From Veillonella sp. AM51-8BH (GTDB lineage Bacteria > Bacillota > Negativicutes > Veillonellales > Veillonellaceae), in contig NZ_QSDY01000005.1 of assembly GCF_003463825.1 (NCBI RefSeq), positions 1 through 61,045 on the forward strand: a stretch of DNA of 61,045 nt, written 5' to 3'. Made by a program: the position numbers and the translations under genes. Positions 9,026-19,295 of this stretch are shown piece by piece. Below the pieces are notes generated by a model. The model searched no databases and was not told where the DNA came from. It worked only from the letters and a program-made list of their open reading frames with translations. Positions within the stretch are counted from its first letter, which is position 1, and the number at the start of each line of letters is the position of its first letter.

Positions 9026-9523
9026 TTATTTATTGTCCCAAGCGTATTCGTTTTGCTCAGTTTTGCTATTGTCATTATCAGAATAATCAATGGAAATGTT
9101 TACAGGTACGCACATGAAAATGTCTTTACCTACTTTTTCCAATTTGCCATCCAATGCAAAAGTCGCACCAGATACGAAGTCCACAATACGAGCTGCTTCA
9201 TGAGGATCTGTATTTTCAAAGTTGATCAATACAGGACGCATGTCGCGCAATTGATGTGTAATATTTTCAGAGTCTTCAAATACTTTTGGTTCAATTACAA
9301 CTACTTTCATAGCTGTTGGACGTTGTGTCATCGTAGATTGGCCTCCTACCTTGCGTGGATGAAATTCAGATGCGCCGGATACTGGAGCTACTGGAGCTAC
9401 TGGTGTAGGTTCCGCTTCATAGTCCTCTTCATCTTCATAGTCATAATCATCATATTCATAGTCATCATCATTTTTGCCTAAGAATAAGTTTTTTGCTTTG
9501 TCTAAATAATCTCCCAATGCCAT
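9026..9523 (-). CDS. sepF: cell division protein SepF
   Basis: 165 residues. Residues 1-15 (MALGDYLDKAKNLFL) form the amphipathic membrane-binding helix. A very acidic linker follows (about residues 18-40, nearly all Asp, Glu and Tyr), then a Pro/Val stretch. The C-terminal SepF fold begins at KVVVIEPKVFEDSENI and contains RPVLINFENTD and ARIVDFVSGATFALDG. SepF bundles FtsZ filaments and ties them to the membrane. It lies between yggS and proC in the usual ylm order. Confidence 0.94.
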   Translation of the reverse strand: MALGDYLDKAKNLFLGKNDDDYEYDDYDYEDEEDYEAEPTPVAPVAPVSGASEFHPRKVGGQSTMTQRPTAMKVVVIEPKVFEDSENITHQLRDMRPVLINFENTDPHEAARIVDFVSGATFALDGKLEKVGKDIFMCVPVNISIDYSDNDNSKTEQNEYAWDNK

Positions 9524-9574
9524 TTGGATTTCCTCCTAATACTTAACGCTATCGATTATCAGGCAACCCGAGCC

Positions 9575-10261
9575 TTAATAATACACACGTTCCCCAAAAA
9601 TTGCTGTGCCTACACGAACGATGTTAGCCCCTTCTTCCAAAGCGACTTCAAAGTCGTGAGTCATCCCCATAGATAAATATTGAATCTGTCCTTCTTCAAA
9701 ATAGCCCTTCATATCCTCATACAAAGCGTTTGCTACGCGGAAGATTGGACGTGCTTCCTCTGGATCGTCGAAAAATGGAGCCATACACATCAAGCCCCGT
9801 ACACGTACATGAGGTAATGTCTTTGCATAGTCTCGTATTTCTGGAAACTCTTCAACAGTCATACCCGTTTTAGAGGCTTCTCGAGCTACATTGACTTGCA
9901 ACAATACATCTTGCACCTTTTCGTGCTTTGTGGCGACCTTTTCGATTTCATCTAATAATTTACGGCTGTCTACAGAATGAATTAAATCAAACATAGGCAC
10001 CGCTTGACGCACCTTGTTGACCTGTAAATGGCCAATCAAGTGCCATGTTAATGCTGGACCTTTATAGGTGAGCTGTTTTTCTTTAGCCTCTTGTACTCGA
10101 TTTTCCCCCACATGAGTAACACCGAGACGTGCGACCTCTTCCACCGCTGATACAGGGTGATTCTTAGTAACAGCTACTAATAATGCTGTATCTACGCGAC
10201 CAACGCGCGCCATAGCATCTGCCATGCGCTGCTGTATTGCGTGTAGGGATTCTTCAATCAT
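9575..10261 (-). CDS. yggS: YggS-family pyridoxal-phosphate homeostasis protein
   Basis: PLP-binding protein of the alanine-racemase fold without a known reaction; it buffers PLP and affects amino-acid balance. Lysine 33 in LLVAVTKNHP is the PLP lysine. THVGENRVQEAKEK, WHLIGHLQVNKV and LSMGMTHDFEVAL are the usual family stretches. ATG 10261 is chosen because AAGGGG lies seven bases upstream; a longer form to 10294 would add 11 residues containing that site. It is upstream of sepF in the division cluster. Confidence 0.93.
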   Translation of the reverse strand: MIEESLHAIQQRMADAMARVGRVDTALLVAVTKNHPVSAVEEVARLGVTHVGENRVQEAKEKQLTYKGPALTWHLIGHLQVNKVRQAVPMFDLIHSVDSRKLLDEIEKVATKHEKVQDVLLQVNVAREASKTGMTVEEFPEIRDYAKTLPHVRVRGLMCMAPFFDDPEEARPIFRVANALYEDMKGYFEEGQIQYLSMGMTHDFEVALEEGANIVRVGTAIFGERVYY

Positions 10262-10391
10262 GTGATTCCCCTTCAATCTATATTTAAAAACCATAAAATA
10301 TATTTGTATAGACTATTCTATTATATAGTATTTAGTATTGATTGTACATCATTTAGGGCTTATAAAGCCTATAAATCTATGTATGTATATA

Positions 10392-11246
10392 CTACCGTTC
10401 TTGTAGCATACCAAATAAAGCCATGCGACCTGTTTTACCAGATTCTCGACGATAGGAATAACAATCTCTATCTGTTACTGTATCGGTACCGCCAATAGCG
10501 ATATTTTCTGTAGGCACACCATTCACCATAAGTCCTTCGGCGATAAAGTTCCATAAGTTGATATAGGCTTTATCTAGTTTATCACCTGGATAGTTTACAA
10601 CATCAGTCACACTACGATCGGTCATACCACGCCAAGCTATTTCAAAACGTTTGCCTAGCTCTACATCTACTTCAAATGATTCTGGCCCAATGCTAGGTCC
10701 AAGATAGATATAACAATCTTTGAACTCCGTACCATACGCTTCTTTCATAGCCTCAATAGTAAGAACTGGCAAATGTCCTATCGCTCCGCGCCAGCCTGCA
10801 TGTACCGTAGCGATAGCGTGATGGTTAGCATCATAAATACCTACAGCTACACAATCAGCAGTAAATAAAAATAGCGGTACATTCGGTAATTTTGTAAATA
10901 CAGCATCACAATCGGCTATGGCTGTATCCTCTCCAAAGGCTCCCGCACCAACGAGATCTTCTGTGATTTCTACAGCTTTTAAACCATGTACTTGATTACC
11001 ACAAGAGATTCGATCTGGTTCAACACCTAAATATTCAGCAATAATAGCACGGTTTTCATGAACATACTTAGGCTCATCCCCTACGTGAAATGCTAAATTT
11101 AGTGATTTATAGGGCTCTTGAGATACACCACCATGGCGGTACGTATCACCTATTGTAATAGGAAAACGATCTGCCCAATTAGGAGTTTCATAAGACCAAG
11201 TACCATGAGGTCCTTTAACATCTATACGTTTTACAGATTGATTCAT
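10392..11246 (-). CDS. pgeF: peptidoglycan editing factor / YfiH-LACC1 family purine nucleoside phosphorylase
   Basis: 284 residues. The metal-binding residues are visible in GNQVHGLKAVEI, LFTADCVAVGIYD and VHAGWRGAIGHL. LGPSIGPESFEVD and DCYSYRRESGKTGRM close the fold. This family was first called multicopper polyphenol oxidase; members now have purine nucleoside phosphorylase and adenosine deaminase activity, and PgeF removes wrong residues from peptidoglycan precursors. It lies 9 nt after the radical SAM gene and about 130 nt before yggS. Confidence 0.9.
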   Translation of the reverse strand: MNQSVKRIDVKGPHGTWSYETPNWADRFPITIGDTYRHGGVSQEPYKSLNLAFHVGDEPKYVHENRAIIAEYLGVEPDRISCGNQVHGLKAVEITEDLVGAGAFGEDTAIADCDAVFTKLPNVPLFLFTADCVAVGIYDANHHAIATVHAGWRGAIGHLPVLTIEAMKEAYGTEFKDCYIYLGPSIGPESFEVDVELGKRFEIAWRGMTDRSVTDVVNYPGDKLDKAYINLWNFIAEGLMVNGVPTENIAIGGTDTVTDRDCYSYRRESGKTGRMALFGMLQER

Positions 11247-11255
11247 AAGTGCCTC

Positions 11256-12983
11256 CTATTTACATACACCACATCGCTTACAGCCTTGCACACATGGCGG
11301 TGTATACGCTTCATCAACGGAGCGCTTCCATTCCATTTCAAGATAGCCCTCGTCCATCCCCATGTCGAGGTGACTCCATGGTAAAAATTCATCAAAGCTG
11401 CGTTCACAATAGTTCATCTCGTCCATATCTAGGCCTGCTGCCTTCATTTCAGCCTTGAAGGACTTACTGCCACGATCTGCTGCACATGCCGCAAGAACAG
11501 CGCCAAGACGGCGATCACCACGAGCTAGTACACCTTGGATATATGCCTCTTTAGGTGATTCAACGAGCACCTCGATACGACGATTCTTTTGCAATGCTTT
11601 TTTAATATATTGAAGTTTTTTCTCTACCGTTTTTTGATTATCCATAGCCATCCATTGGAATGGTGTAAAAGGCTTCGGAATAAATGGATTGATACTGAGC
11701 GTTAAACGACCTTTACAGCCTACCTCGGCCATATGGGCTTGCGTCCGTTCTGCAAGACCTACAATTGCTTCAATATCCTCGTCAGTTTCCGTTGGCAACC
11801 CAATCATAATGTAGAGTCGCATATGTTGGATACCAGACTTAGCGGATAAAGTGGCAGCATTTTGTAAATGCTCTTCGCTAATACCCTTATTAATTACGCG
11901 CCGCAATCGTTCACTGCCCGTTTCTGGGGCAATGGTAATCGTCTTTTGCCCACTATCTGCCAAGCCATCTACAACGGCTTGTGTTAAGGAGTCTGCCCGC
12001 AAGGATGCGCAAGAATAACGCATATCTTTAGAACGAATATAAGTAACTAACTCATCTACCTCTGGATAATCAGAAATAGCGGCCCCCATAAGGCCTACCT
12101 TTTTACCTAATTTCTCTGCTCTATCTACGCCTTCTTTTAATATTTCTAAAGGTCGTACGCGCGGTACACGGAAACAATAGCCGGCCATACAGAATCGACA
12201 ATGACGACCACAACCACGCGCAACCTCGATGATGTACATAGCGCCAAATTCTGTATAGTTTGTTGCTACTACGGTTTCGCCGCCACTAGTGAGCATTTCA
12301 AAGTGACGGTTAATCGTTTTTGGTGCGCCTTCAGCAATATGGTAACCTTTAAATTCGCCGTCGTCGCTGTAAATTGGCACGTACAATGATGGTACATACA
12401 CGCCAGATATATTCGCTAATTGACGCAAAATAGCATGTCGATCTAGACCCTCCATTTTGCCATCGCGAATGATATCTAGAACGCGACTAACGATACCTTC
12501 CCCTTCACCGATGATGAAAGCATCGATAAAGTCTGCAAAAGGCTCTGGATTAAAGGTAGCACATGGGCCACCGGCAATGACGATAGGATCAAATTCTGTG
12601 CGGTCTTTCCCCATAATAGGTACGCGTCCATGACGTAACATCAACGGAATATGGAAATAGTCCATTTCAAAGGTTACGTCAAAGGCCACCACATCAAATT
12701 GATGCATAGGCCTCTGTGTTTCAACACTCATCAACGGTGTCTTAGTCTTATCGTATGCTTCTAATTCTTTCTTCTCAGGCAAGAAAATGCGTTCACATAC
12801 GCTATCATTGCGTAAGTTGATTTCCTCATAAATAATGTGGAGACCAAGATTACTCATGCCTACAAAATATGTATTAGGATAGACGATAGCTACCTTCTGC
12901 CCTGCATGAGGGTTTACCGTTACCCGACTATCTTCGTCTTTATATAATGCTTGTAATCTATCAATTAAATCTTTACGATTCAC
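11256..12983 (-). CDS. B12-binding-domain/radical SAM protein (TIGR03960-like)
   Basis: About 575 residues. The N-terminal third looks like the B12-binding-type fold (KVAIVYPNTYFVGMSNLGLHI). The radical SAM cluster motif CGRHCRFC follows near residue 262, then the TIM-barrel. The C-terminus ends in a Cys-rich QGCKRCGVCK. These proteins are usually paired with a DUF2344 partner that is often next door, but no such partner follows here. The function is not established. It starts a group with pgeF and yggS. Confidence 0.88.
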   Translation of the reverse strand: MNRKDLIDRLQALYKDEDSRVTVNPHAGQKVAIVYPNTYFVGMSNLGLHIIYEEINLRNDSVCERIFLPEKKELEAYDKTKTPLMSVETQRPMHQFDVVAFDVTFEMDYFHIPLMLRHGRVPIMGKDRTEFDPIVIAGGPCATFNPEPFADFIDAFIIGEGEGIVSRVLDIIRDGKMEGLDRHAILRQLANISGVYVPSLYVPIYSDDGEFKGYHIAEGAPKTINRHFEMLTSGGETVVATNYTEFGAMYIIEVARGCGRHCRFCMAGYCFRVPRVRPLEILKEGVDRAEKLGKKVGLMGAAISDYPEVDELVTYIRSKDMRYSCASLRADSLTQAVVDGLADSGQKTITIAPETGSERLRRVINKGISEEHLQNAATLSAKSGIQHMRLYIMIGLPTETDEDIEAIVGLAERTQAHMAEVGCKGRLTLSINPFIPKPFTPFQWMAMDNQKTVEKKLQYIKKALQKNRRIEVLVESPKEAYIQGVLARGDRRLGAVLAACAADRGSKSFKAEMKAAGLDMDEMNYCERSFDEFLPWSHLDMGMDEGYLEMEWKRSVDEAYTPPCVQGCKRCGVCK

Positions 12984-13042
12984 TAATTTCCTTTCTATAT
13001 AAGCCCACTACGAATAGTGGCTTAAAAACATTTTATATATCG

Positions 13043-13070
13043 TTTGTATGTCTATATTTGTATGTCTATA
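13043..13070. repeat. 14-bp perfect tandem duplication
   Basis: TTTGTATGTCTATA occurs twice in a row, between the DUF421 gene and the radical SAM gene. No function seen. An inverted repeat (AGCCCACTA / TAGTGGCT, about 13002-13023) lies just below it and may be a weak terminator. Confidence 0.7.
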
Positions 13071-13119
13071 AGAGTAGTATATAATACTTATCTTAACTAT
13101 ACTATAAGACCAAGAAACA

Positions 13120-13839
13120 TTACAATTTAGATTTCAATTTATCCTTTGTATGAGAGGTCTTATCTTTAAGTGTTTTTACAATTTGAGGGCGATGTTTTTT
13201 TTCATAAGGGTAAATAACAACTTCCCCATCTTTGTATTCTGCAATGTATACCTCCTTAATTTTATAGCCTTGCTTTTCAACTTCTTCTTCTAGCCAATCC
13301 TGGCCTTTTTCAATTACATCTAATGTAAAATGGTTAATTTGACCATCATCAATAAGGTCAAATTTAATATTCTCATCACTAAATTGAACTACGCTGAGCT
13401 GACCATTTTGCTCCAATACAGCACGCTTAACATCTGTTACATATTGAACACCAGCAGTACGCAATTTCAATTTAAGCTCCGCTGCTTGAATACCATAACG
13501 CATACACTCTTCAGTTAATACGTGACCCTTTTCAATTACAATAACTGGATGACCATCGAGAATGGTTTTGAAGAAACGAAGATTACCTTTTAAGAATTTA
13601 AGAGACATTACAAGGATAGTCCACAAAATGAGGACTAACATAAACCGTAAAATACCAATTTGGTCATTGTAAATAATGGCACCAATAATACCCCCAAGTA
13701 CATAGTTTTGTAATTGGTCTAACGCAGAGGTTGGCGCTAAATTGCCCTTCCCCATTAAGTTAATTTGTAAAATAATCGCCAAGAGACCTATGGCGAGTTT
13801 GGCAAAGACCATCCCATAGACGGCCATAGCTTCTGTCAT
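13120..13839 (-). CDS. DUF421 (YetF-like) membrane protein
   Basis: 239 residues with three N-terminal membrane segments (about residues 5-25, 45-60 and 65-82) and a soluble C-terminal domain. The YetF hallmarks are visible: LDQLQNYVLGGIIGAIIYN, the segment VIVIEKGHVLTEECMRYG and a late EVYIAEYKDGEVVIYP. The function is unknown; some YetF proteins sit beside spore or envelope genes. It lies 12 nt after the DUF3290 gene, so the two form an operon. Confidence 0.85.
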   Translation of the reverse strand: MTEAMAVYGMVFAKLAIGLLAIILQINLMGKGNLAPTSALDQLQNYVLGGIIGAIIYNDQIGILRFMLVLILWTILVMSLKFLKGNLRFFKTILDGHPVIVIEKGHVLTEECMRYGIQAAELKLKLRTAGVQYVTDVKRAVLEQNGQLSVVQFSDENIKFDLIDDGQINHFTLDVIEKGQDWLEEEVEKQGYKIKEVYIAEYKDGEVVIYPYEKKHRPQIVKTLKDKTSHTKDKLKSKL

Positions 13840-13851
13840 ATGTGGTCCTCC

Positions 13852-14313
13852 TTATGGTAATACATCCGCTTTATCATGAATTCGGTCTGTAGGACTTACT
13901 GTATACACACGAGTGATTGTATAGGTAGTAAATTCAGGATTAAATTGCACCTCATAGTATGCATCGCTAACCTTTAAGATCATACCATTACGAATCTTTA
14001 AGGAGTTAACCGCCAGTTGTTCACTTGGTATGGATCGATCAGTACTAAAAGAATGTAGAAATTGAGCCATTCGAGAAGAGTCTTCAGAGTATGTTTTCAT
14101 TCGGTTATATTCTTGATACTCCAGTCCTAAGAAAAATACTACAATTAAAAACAAAATAACCAATAAATCACGATAGCGATTAGTAAAACCATTTCGCAAT
14201 ACCTGTACACCTAGAACGAGCAATGCTAAAAGAATGGCAACAAAAACGATAAAGCCCCATGTTTGGCCTGTCACAGCCTGACTTTCAACATAGGCCAAAG
14301 TGTAAAAATCCAT
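13852..14313 (-). CDS. DUF3290-family membrane protein
   Basis: 153 residues with two membrane helices (about 20-40 and 48-65: FIVFVAILLALLVLGVQVL and LLVILFLIVVFFLGL) and an extracytoplasmic C-terminal domain. DUF3290 proteins occur directly in front of DUF421 proteins in many Firmicutes, as here, which implies a joint but unknown membrane role. Confidence 0.8.
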   Translation of the reverse strand: MDFYTLAYVESQAVTGQTWGFIVFVAILLALLVLGVQVLRNGFTNRYRDLLVILFLIVVFFLGLEYQEYNRMKTYSEDSSRMAQFLHSFSTDRSIPSEQLAVNSLKIRNGMILKVSDAYYEVQFNPEFTTYTITRVYTVSPTDRIHDKADVLP

Positions 14314-14384
14314 ATCGTTCTCCTTTCATATATTACTCTTTATTATATCACAAATAAATATGATAATAACCAACAACGATTTAT

Positions 14385-14417
14385 AAAAAATAGAGCTACC
14401 ACAATGATAGCTCTATT
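14385..14417 (-). terminator. intrinsic terminator after the anchored hypothetical gene
   Basis: Arms AATAGAGCTA (14389-14398) and TAGCTCTATT (14408-14417) followed on the minus strand by a T-run. Confidence 0.85.
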
Positions 14418-14436
14418 AAACAGTTTCTATACTAAT

Positions 14437-14946
14437 TTATTTACATTCACGGTACACGATGATATAAGCATGGGTATTCGCTGTAAAACCAGATTCTAAT
14501 TCTAGTTCAACTTCTAAAACGGCATCGTCAACGTCACCTTTATAATACGCATTACGTTGTTCCGCGGAATAGAAATACATAGCCGCATTATATTCATTAC
14601 CCGCTTGTACTGGAATTGTGATGGTAACAGGCTGTGTTTCAACATTCTTTGTTTTAGTACCCACATTATCCGTCGTGTAATATACGGATTCAATGGTATG
14701 TTCTCCTGGTGTTAATGCCACAATGACTTGACCATATTGACCAGTTTTATGATCAATAGTAGAAAGGTCCTTACCATCAACCTTTACAGATTTACCATAA
14801 ATATGAAGAATCGCTTTATTAGCATTCTCTTGTACAAATTGTTGTTCACCGGCTTGTCGTTTTTTATTGAACTTCATAAATACGGCAAACAAAATGGCCC
14901 AAATGACTGCAACCGCCACGATGATAATAATAGTTGTAGAACTCAT
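14437..14946 (-). CDS. hypothetical membrane-anchored protein
   Basis: 169 residues that I do not recognise. A hydrophobic segment at residues 5-24 (IIIIVAVAVIWAILFAVFMK) is followed by KKR, which suggests an N-terminal anchor. The rest looks like beta strands: LHIYGKSVKVDGKDLS, then VALTPGEHTIESVYYTTD, then a VTITIPVQAGNEY stretch, much like small PEGA or carboxypeptidase-regulatory-like sheets that present a ligand surface. A terminator follows it, so it is probably a single-gene unit. Confidence 0.75.
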   Translation of the reverse strand: MSSTTIIIIVAVAVIWAILFAVFMKFNKKRQAGEQQFVQENANKAILHIYGKSVKVDGKDLSTIDHKTGQYGQVIVALTPGEHTIESVYYTTDNVGTKTKNVETQPVTITIPVQAGNEYNAAMYFYSAEQRNAYYKGDVDDAVLEVELELESGFTANTHAYIIVYRECK

Positions 14947-15021
14947 AGTATCTCTCCTTATACCAAAATATACTACACTGACTCTACGTTAACTATATCA
15001 TACGTACTTGTATTACTCAAT

Positions 15022-15049
15022 AAAAAGCGACCCCAAATGGGGTCGCTTT
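15022..15049 (-). terminator. intrinsic terminator after ilvC
   Basis: Perfect 12-bp stem (15024-15035 with 15038-15049), GC-rich in the middle, followed by T residues on the minus strand. It ends the ilv operon. Confidence 0.93.
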
Positions 15050-15090
15050 CAGTAAGCCTATGCTTATTAAGAAATTACTAATGTAATCTC

Positions 15091-16206
<1,116 letters not shown>

Positions 16207-16282
16207 TCAAATAGACTAATCTACAACTTAAATATGTACCCTTTTTGTATTAAGAAAAAATGAATTATCCCAATTTTAGCTC

Positions 16283-17068
16283 TTATTTAACTATAATCCA
16301 TGGGCGATTTTTCTCCCATACAACCGATACATCAATACCAAATACGTCGCTTAGAATTTCATCTGTTAAGATGTCTCGCTTCTTGCCTTTATATACAATG
16401 AGGCCATCTTTAATAATAGCTACATGTGTAATACTGGGCATAATCTCTTCAATTTGATGAGATACATAAATAAAAGGCTTATGCTCCTCTCGTGCCATAT
16501 TCTCAACAGTTCTTAAGAATTGCTCGCGAGCAGGCAAATCAAGGCCAGAGCAAGGCTCATCTAGAATGAGCAAATCTGGATTAGCCATAATAGCACGTGC
16601 TAATAATACGCGGCGCTGTTCACCAGCAGATAGTGTATGAAATCTATGGCCTTCCAAATAGGACAAACCAAACTCAGACAATAATTGCAGTCCTCGTTCA
16701 CGTACTTCAGGCTCTACCTGTTGATAAATACCAATACTATTAAAAGCACCAGAAATAACAACATCTTCTACCACTTGTTTATCCAAGGTGGACTGGAATT
16801 GTCCAAGCGCCGAACTAACAAAGCCTAATCGGGCCTTGATTTTAGGCCATGCATATTTGCCAAATTCATGACCAAATACGCGTAATAGTCCTGTTGTAGG
16901 AATTTGGTAAGCTGGAATCATGCTGAGCATCGTCGATTTACCAGCCCCATTGAGACCTAATAAGGCCCAATTCTCTCCTTCTTCAACATGCCAATTAATG
17001 CCTTTTAAAATTTCGCGACCTTCACGACGAAACTTGACATCTTCATAATGGAGTAATTCACTACTCAC
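16283..17068 (-). CDS. ABC transporter ATP-binding protein, no permease nearby
   Basis: About 261 residues with all nucleotide-binding motifs: Walker A GLNGAGKST, signature LSAGEQRR, Walker B DLLILDEPCSGLD and the switch histidine in IYVSHQIEEI. The N-terminus (LLHYEDVKFRREGREILKGI) is of the YlmA/ModF kind, which often stands alone. It lies 11 nt after ilvN and before ilvC, within the branched-chain amino-acid unit, but no membrane partner is encoded here. Substrate unknown; a role with branched-chain amino acids is only a guess from position. Confidence 0.85.
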   Translation of the reverse strand: MSSELLHYEDVKFRREGREILKGINWHVEEGENWALLGLNGAGKSTMLSMIPAYQIPTTGLLRVFGHEFGKYAWPKIKARLGFVSSALGQFQSTLDKQVVEDVVISGAFNSIGIYQQVEPEVRERGLQLLSEFGLSYLEGHRFHTLSAGEQRRVLLARAIMANPDLLILDEPCSGLDLPAREQFLRTVENMAREEHKPFIYVSHQIEEIMPSITHVAIIKDGLIVYKGKKRDILTDEILSDVFGIDVSVVWEKNRPWIIVK

Positions 17069-17079
17069 ACAACCATCTC

Positions 17080-17568
17080 CTAAATCTTTTCTCCACGGCT
17101 CATTGCGGTAATGCCAGTTTTGGCAATTTCAAGGACACCATAAGTTTCCATAATTTGAATGAAACCGCGTAATTTTTCTACGCTACCAATTACTTCAATA
17201 ATCATAGAAGTAGGAGAAATATCGAGCACATTGCCACGATATACATCGGCAATTTGTACAATTTGAGAGCGTGTTGCAGCAGTTGCTTTTACCTTGATAA
17301 GCATTAACTCACGGCACACCACATCATGATCTTCAAAAACTTTAACCTTTACAACATCAATGAGCTTGTAAATTTGTTTTTGAATTTGGTCTAGGATGCG
17401 ATCATCTGCCTCAACGGTGAGGGTAATACGAGCGTAGCCTGGTTTATTTGTAATACCAGATGTCATCTTTGTAACATTAAAACCACGACGGTTAAAGAGT
17501 GCCAATATACGTGCACCAATGCCTGCTGTATTTTTTGCAATTACTAAGACTTGATGTTCTTTCGCCAT
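17080..17568 (-). CDS. ilvN: acetolactate synthase small (regulatory) subunit
   Basis: 162 residues. The ACT domain covers residues 5-78 (VLVIAKNTAGIGARILALFNRRG), where valine binds to give feedback control, followed by the usual C-terminal ACT-like half (LMLIKVKATAATRSQI and the DISPTSMIIEVIG stretch). It abuts ilvB, whose stop overlaps its start region, so equal expression of the two subunits is expected. Also named ilvH. Confidence 0.94.
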   Translation of the reverse strand: MAKEHQVLVIAKNTAGIGARILALFNRRGFNVTKMTSGITNKPGYARITLTVEADDRILDQIQKQIYKLIDVVKVKVFEDHDVVCRELMLIKVKATAATRSQIVQIADVYRGNVLDISPTSMIIEVIGSVEKLRGFIQIMETYGVLEIAKTGITAMSRGEKI

Positions 17569-19277
17569 TATAGCACCCCTTTCTTGCCCATCATACCACT
17601 TACGGTACCGCCAGCTGGAATCATCGGCAATACATTATCTTCTCTTGCTACACGGCAATCCAAGATGATACTTTCATCAGATGTAATGAAAGATTTAAAT
17701 TCTTTATTGAAATCCTCTACATTATCGATACGAGCGGCTTTCAAATCAAAGGCATCTGCCAATTTCAAGAAGTCTGGACTCGCTTCCAAATCTACATAGG
17801 AATAACGGCGGTCATTAAAGATTTGTTGCCATTGACGAACCATGCCAAGGTAACCATTATTAATGATAACAATCTTAATTGGTAAATTATATTGGCGAAC
17901 CATCATGAGCTCTTCGAAGGTCATTTGGAATCCACCATCACCCACAACAAGGATAACTTGTTTATGAGGTGCCCCCACTTGAGCCCCAATTGCAGCTGGT
18001 AAACCATAGCCCATGGTACCTGCACCACCAGATGTAACAATGGTATGAGGTTTTTTATGAGTTAAGAATTGAGCCGCCCACATTTGATGTTGGCCTACGT
18101 CAGTTACAATAACGGCATCCTCTTTGGCAATCTTGTTAAGTTCAGATAATACGTATTGTGGATGTAATACACCATCTTTAGATTCAGGAATTACCATAGG
18201 ATATTCCGCTTGCCATTCACGAATTTGTCCGATCCACGCTTCATGAGTTGTAGGTTCTACAAGCGTATTAATTTCAGATAAAACTCGCTTCAAGTCACCT
18301 ACAATTGGTACGTTAATAGTAACATTTTTATCAATTTCTGCTGGGTCGATATCGATATGAATGATTTTAGCTTTTTTACAGAAGAAATCTGGATGACCTG
18401 TAATGCGGTCGTGGAAACGAATACCGGCTGCAATAACAAGGTCTGCTTCTTCTGTACTATTATTAGCCGCTACAGAGCCATGCATACCCACCATACCAAG
18501 AGCAAGCTCATGGTCCCCTGGGAAACCACCAAGACCAACTAATGTATTTGTTACAGGAATTTGAGCCTTTTCTGCCAATTCCTTTAACTCATCCATAGCG
18601 CCAGATTTCAATACACCGGCACCGGCAATGATGAGCGGACGTTTTGCATTTTTAATGAGTGTAGCCGCTTTCTTAATTTGCCCTTGATGACCTTTATAGG
18701 TTGGATCATACCCTTCAAGATGGATAGGTACTTCATATAATTTATTGTATTCTGTCATGGATATTTTTTCTGTTTGAACATCCTTAGGAATATCAATAAG
18801 AACAGGTCCTGGACGACCTGTACTAGCAATAAAATACGCTTCTTTGATGATGCGAGGTAAATCGCGAATATCTTGAACAAGGTAGTTATGTTTTGTAATC
18901 GGCATGGTAATACCTTGGATATCTGCTTCTTGGAAGGAATCCTTACCAATAAACGGACGACCAACCTGACCAGTAATGGCCACCATAGGTACAGAATCCA
19001 TGTAAGCAGTCATAATACCTGTAACAAGATTAGTTGCACCAGGACCGGACGTAGCGAGGCATACGCCTACTTTTCCAGATACGCGTGCATAACCATCTGC
19101 TGCATGGGCTGCACCTTGTTCATGACGAACAAAATAATGTTTAATTTCAGGGAAGCTATAAATTTCATCATAAATTGGAATTACCGCGCCGCCTGGATAA
19201 CCGAACATGTCGGTTACACCAAGGCGATGCAATGTTTCAAGGACAATGCGTGCCCCATTGATTGTTTCTGCGCTCAT
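17568..19277 (-). CDS. ilvB: acetolactate synthase large (catalytic) subunit
   Basis: TPP- and FAD-dependent enzyme that joins two pyruvates, or pyruvate and 2-oxobutyrate. 569 residues. The TPP glutamate lies in FVRHEQGAAHAADGYAR. The central FAD domain follows, and the Mg-TPP motif is GDGGFQMTFEELMMVRQYN near residue 440 with its NN downstream. It sits between ilvA, whose product 2-oxobutyrate it uses, and ilvN. Confidence 0.96.
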   Translation of the reverse strand: MSAETINGARIVLETLHRLGVTDMFGYPGGAVIPIYDEIYSFPEIKHYFVRHEQGAAHAADGYARVSGKVGVCLATSGPGATNLVTGIMTAYMDSVPMVAITGQVGRPFIGKDSFQEADIQGITMPITKHNYLVQDIRDLPRIIKEAYFIASTGRPGPVLIDIPKDVQTEKISMTEYNKLYEVPIHLEGYDPTYKGHQGQIKKAATLIKNAKRPLIIAGAGVLKSGAMDELKELAEKAQIPVTNTLVGLGGFPGDHELALGMVGMHGSVAANNSTEEADLVIAAGIRFHDRITGHPDFFCKKAKIIHIDIDPAEIDKNVTINVPIVGDLKRVLSEINTLVEPTTHEAWIGQIREWQAEYPMVIPESKDGVLHPQYVLSELNKIAKEDAVIVTDVGQHQMWAAQFLTHKKPHTIVTSGGAGTMGYGLPAAIGAQVGAPHKQVILVVGDGGFQMTFEELMMVRQYNLPIKIVIINNGYLGMVRQWQQIFNDRRYSYVDLEASPDFLKLADAFDLKAARIDNVEDFNKEFKSFITSDESIILDCRVAREDNVLPMIPAGGTVSGMMGKKGVL

Positions 19278-19295
19278 AGGAACCCTTTCGACCAG

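Noticed and set aside
9002..9481. Plus-strand open frame of 159 codons opposite sepF
   Set aside because: Its Ile/Phe/Val-rich end is the complement of the acidic SepF linker, so it is only a shadow of that gene.
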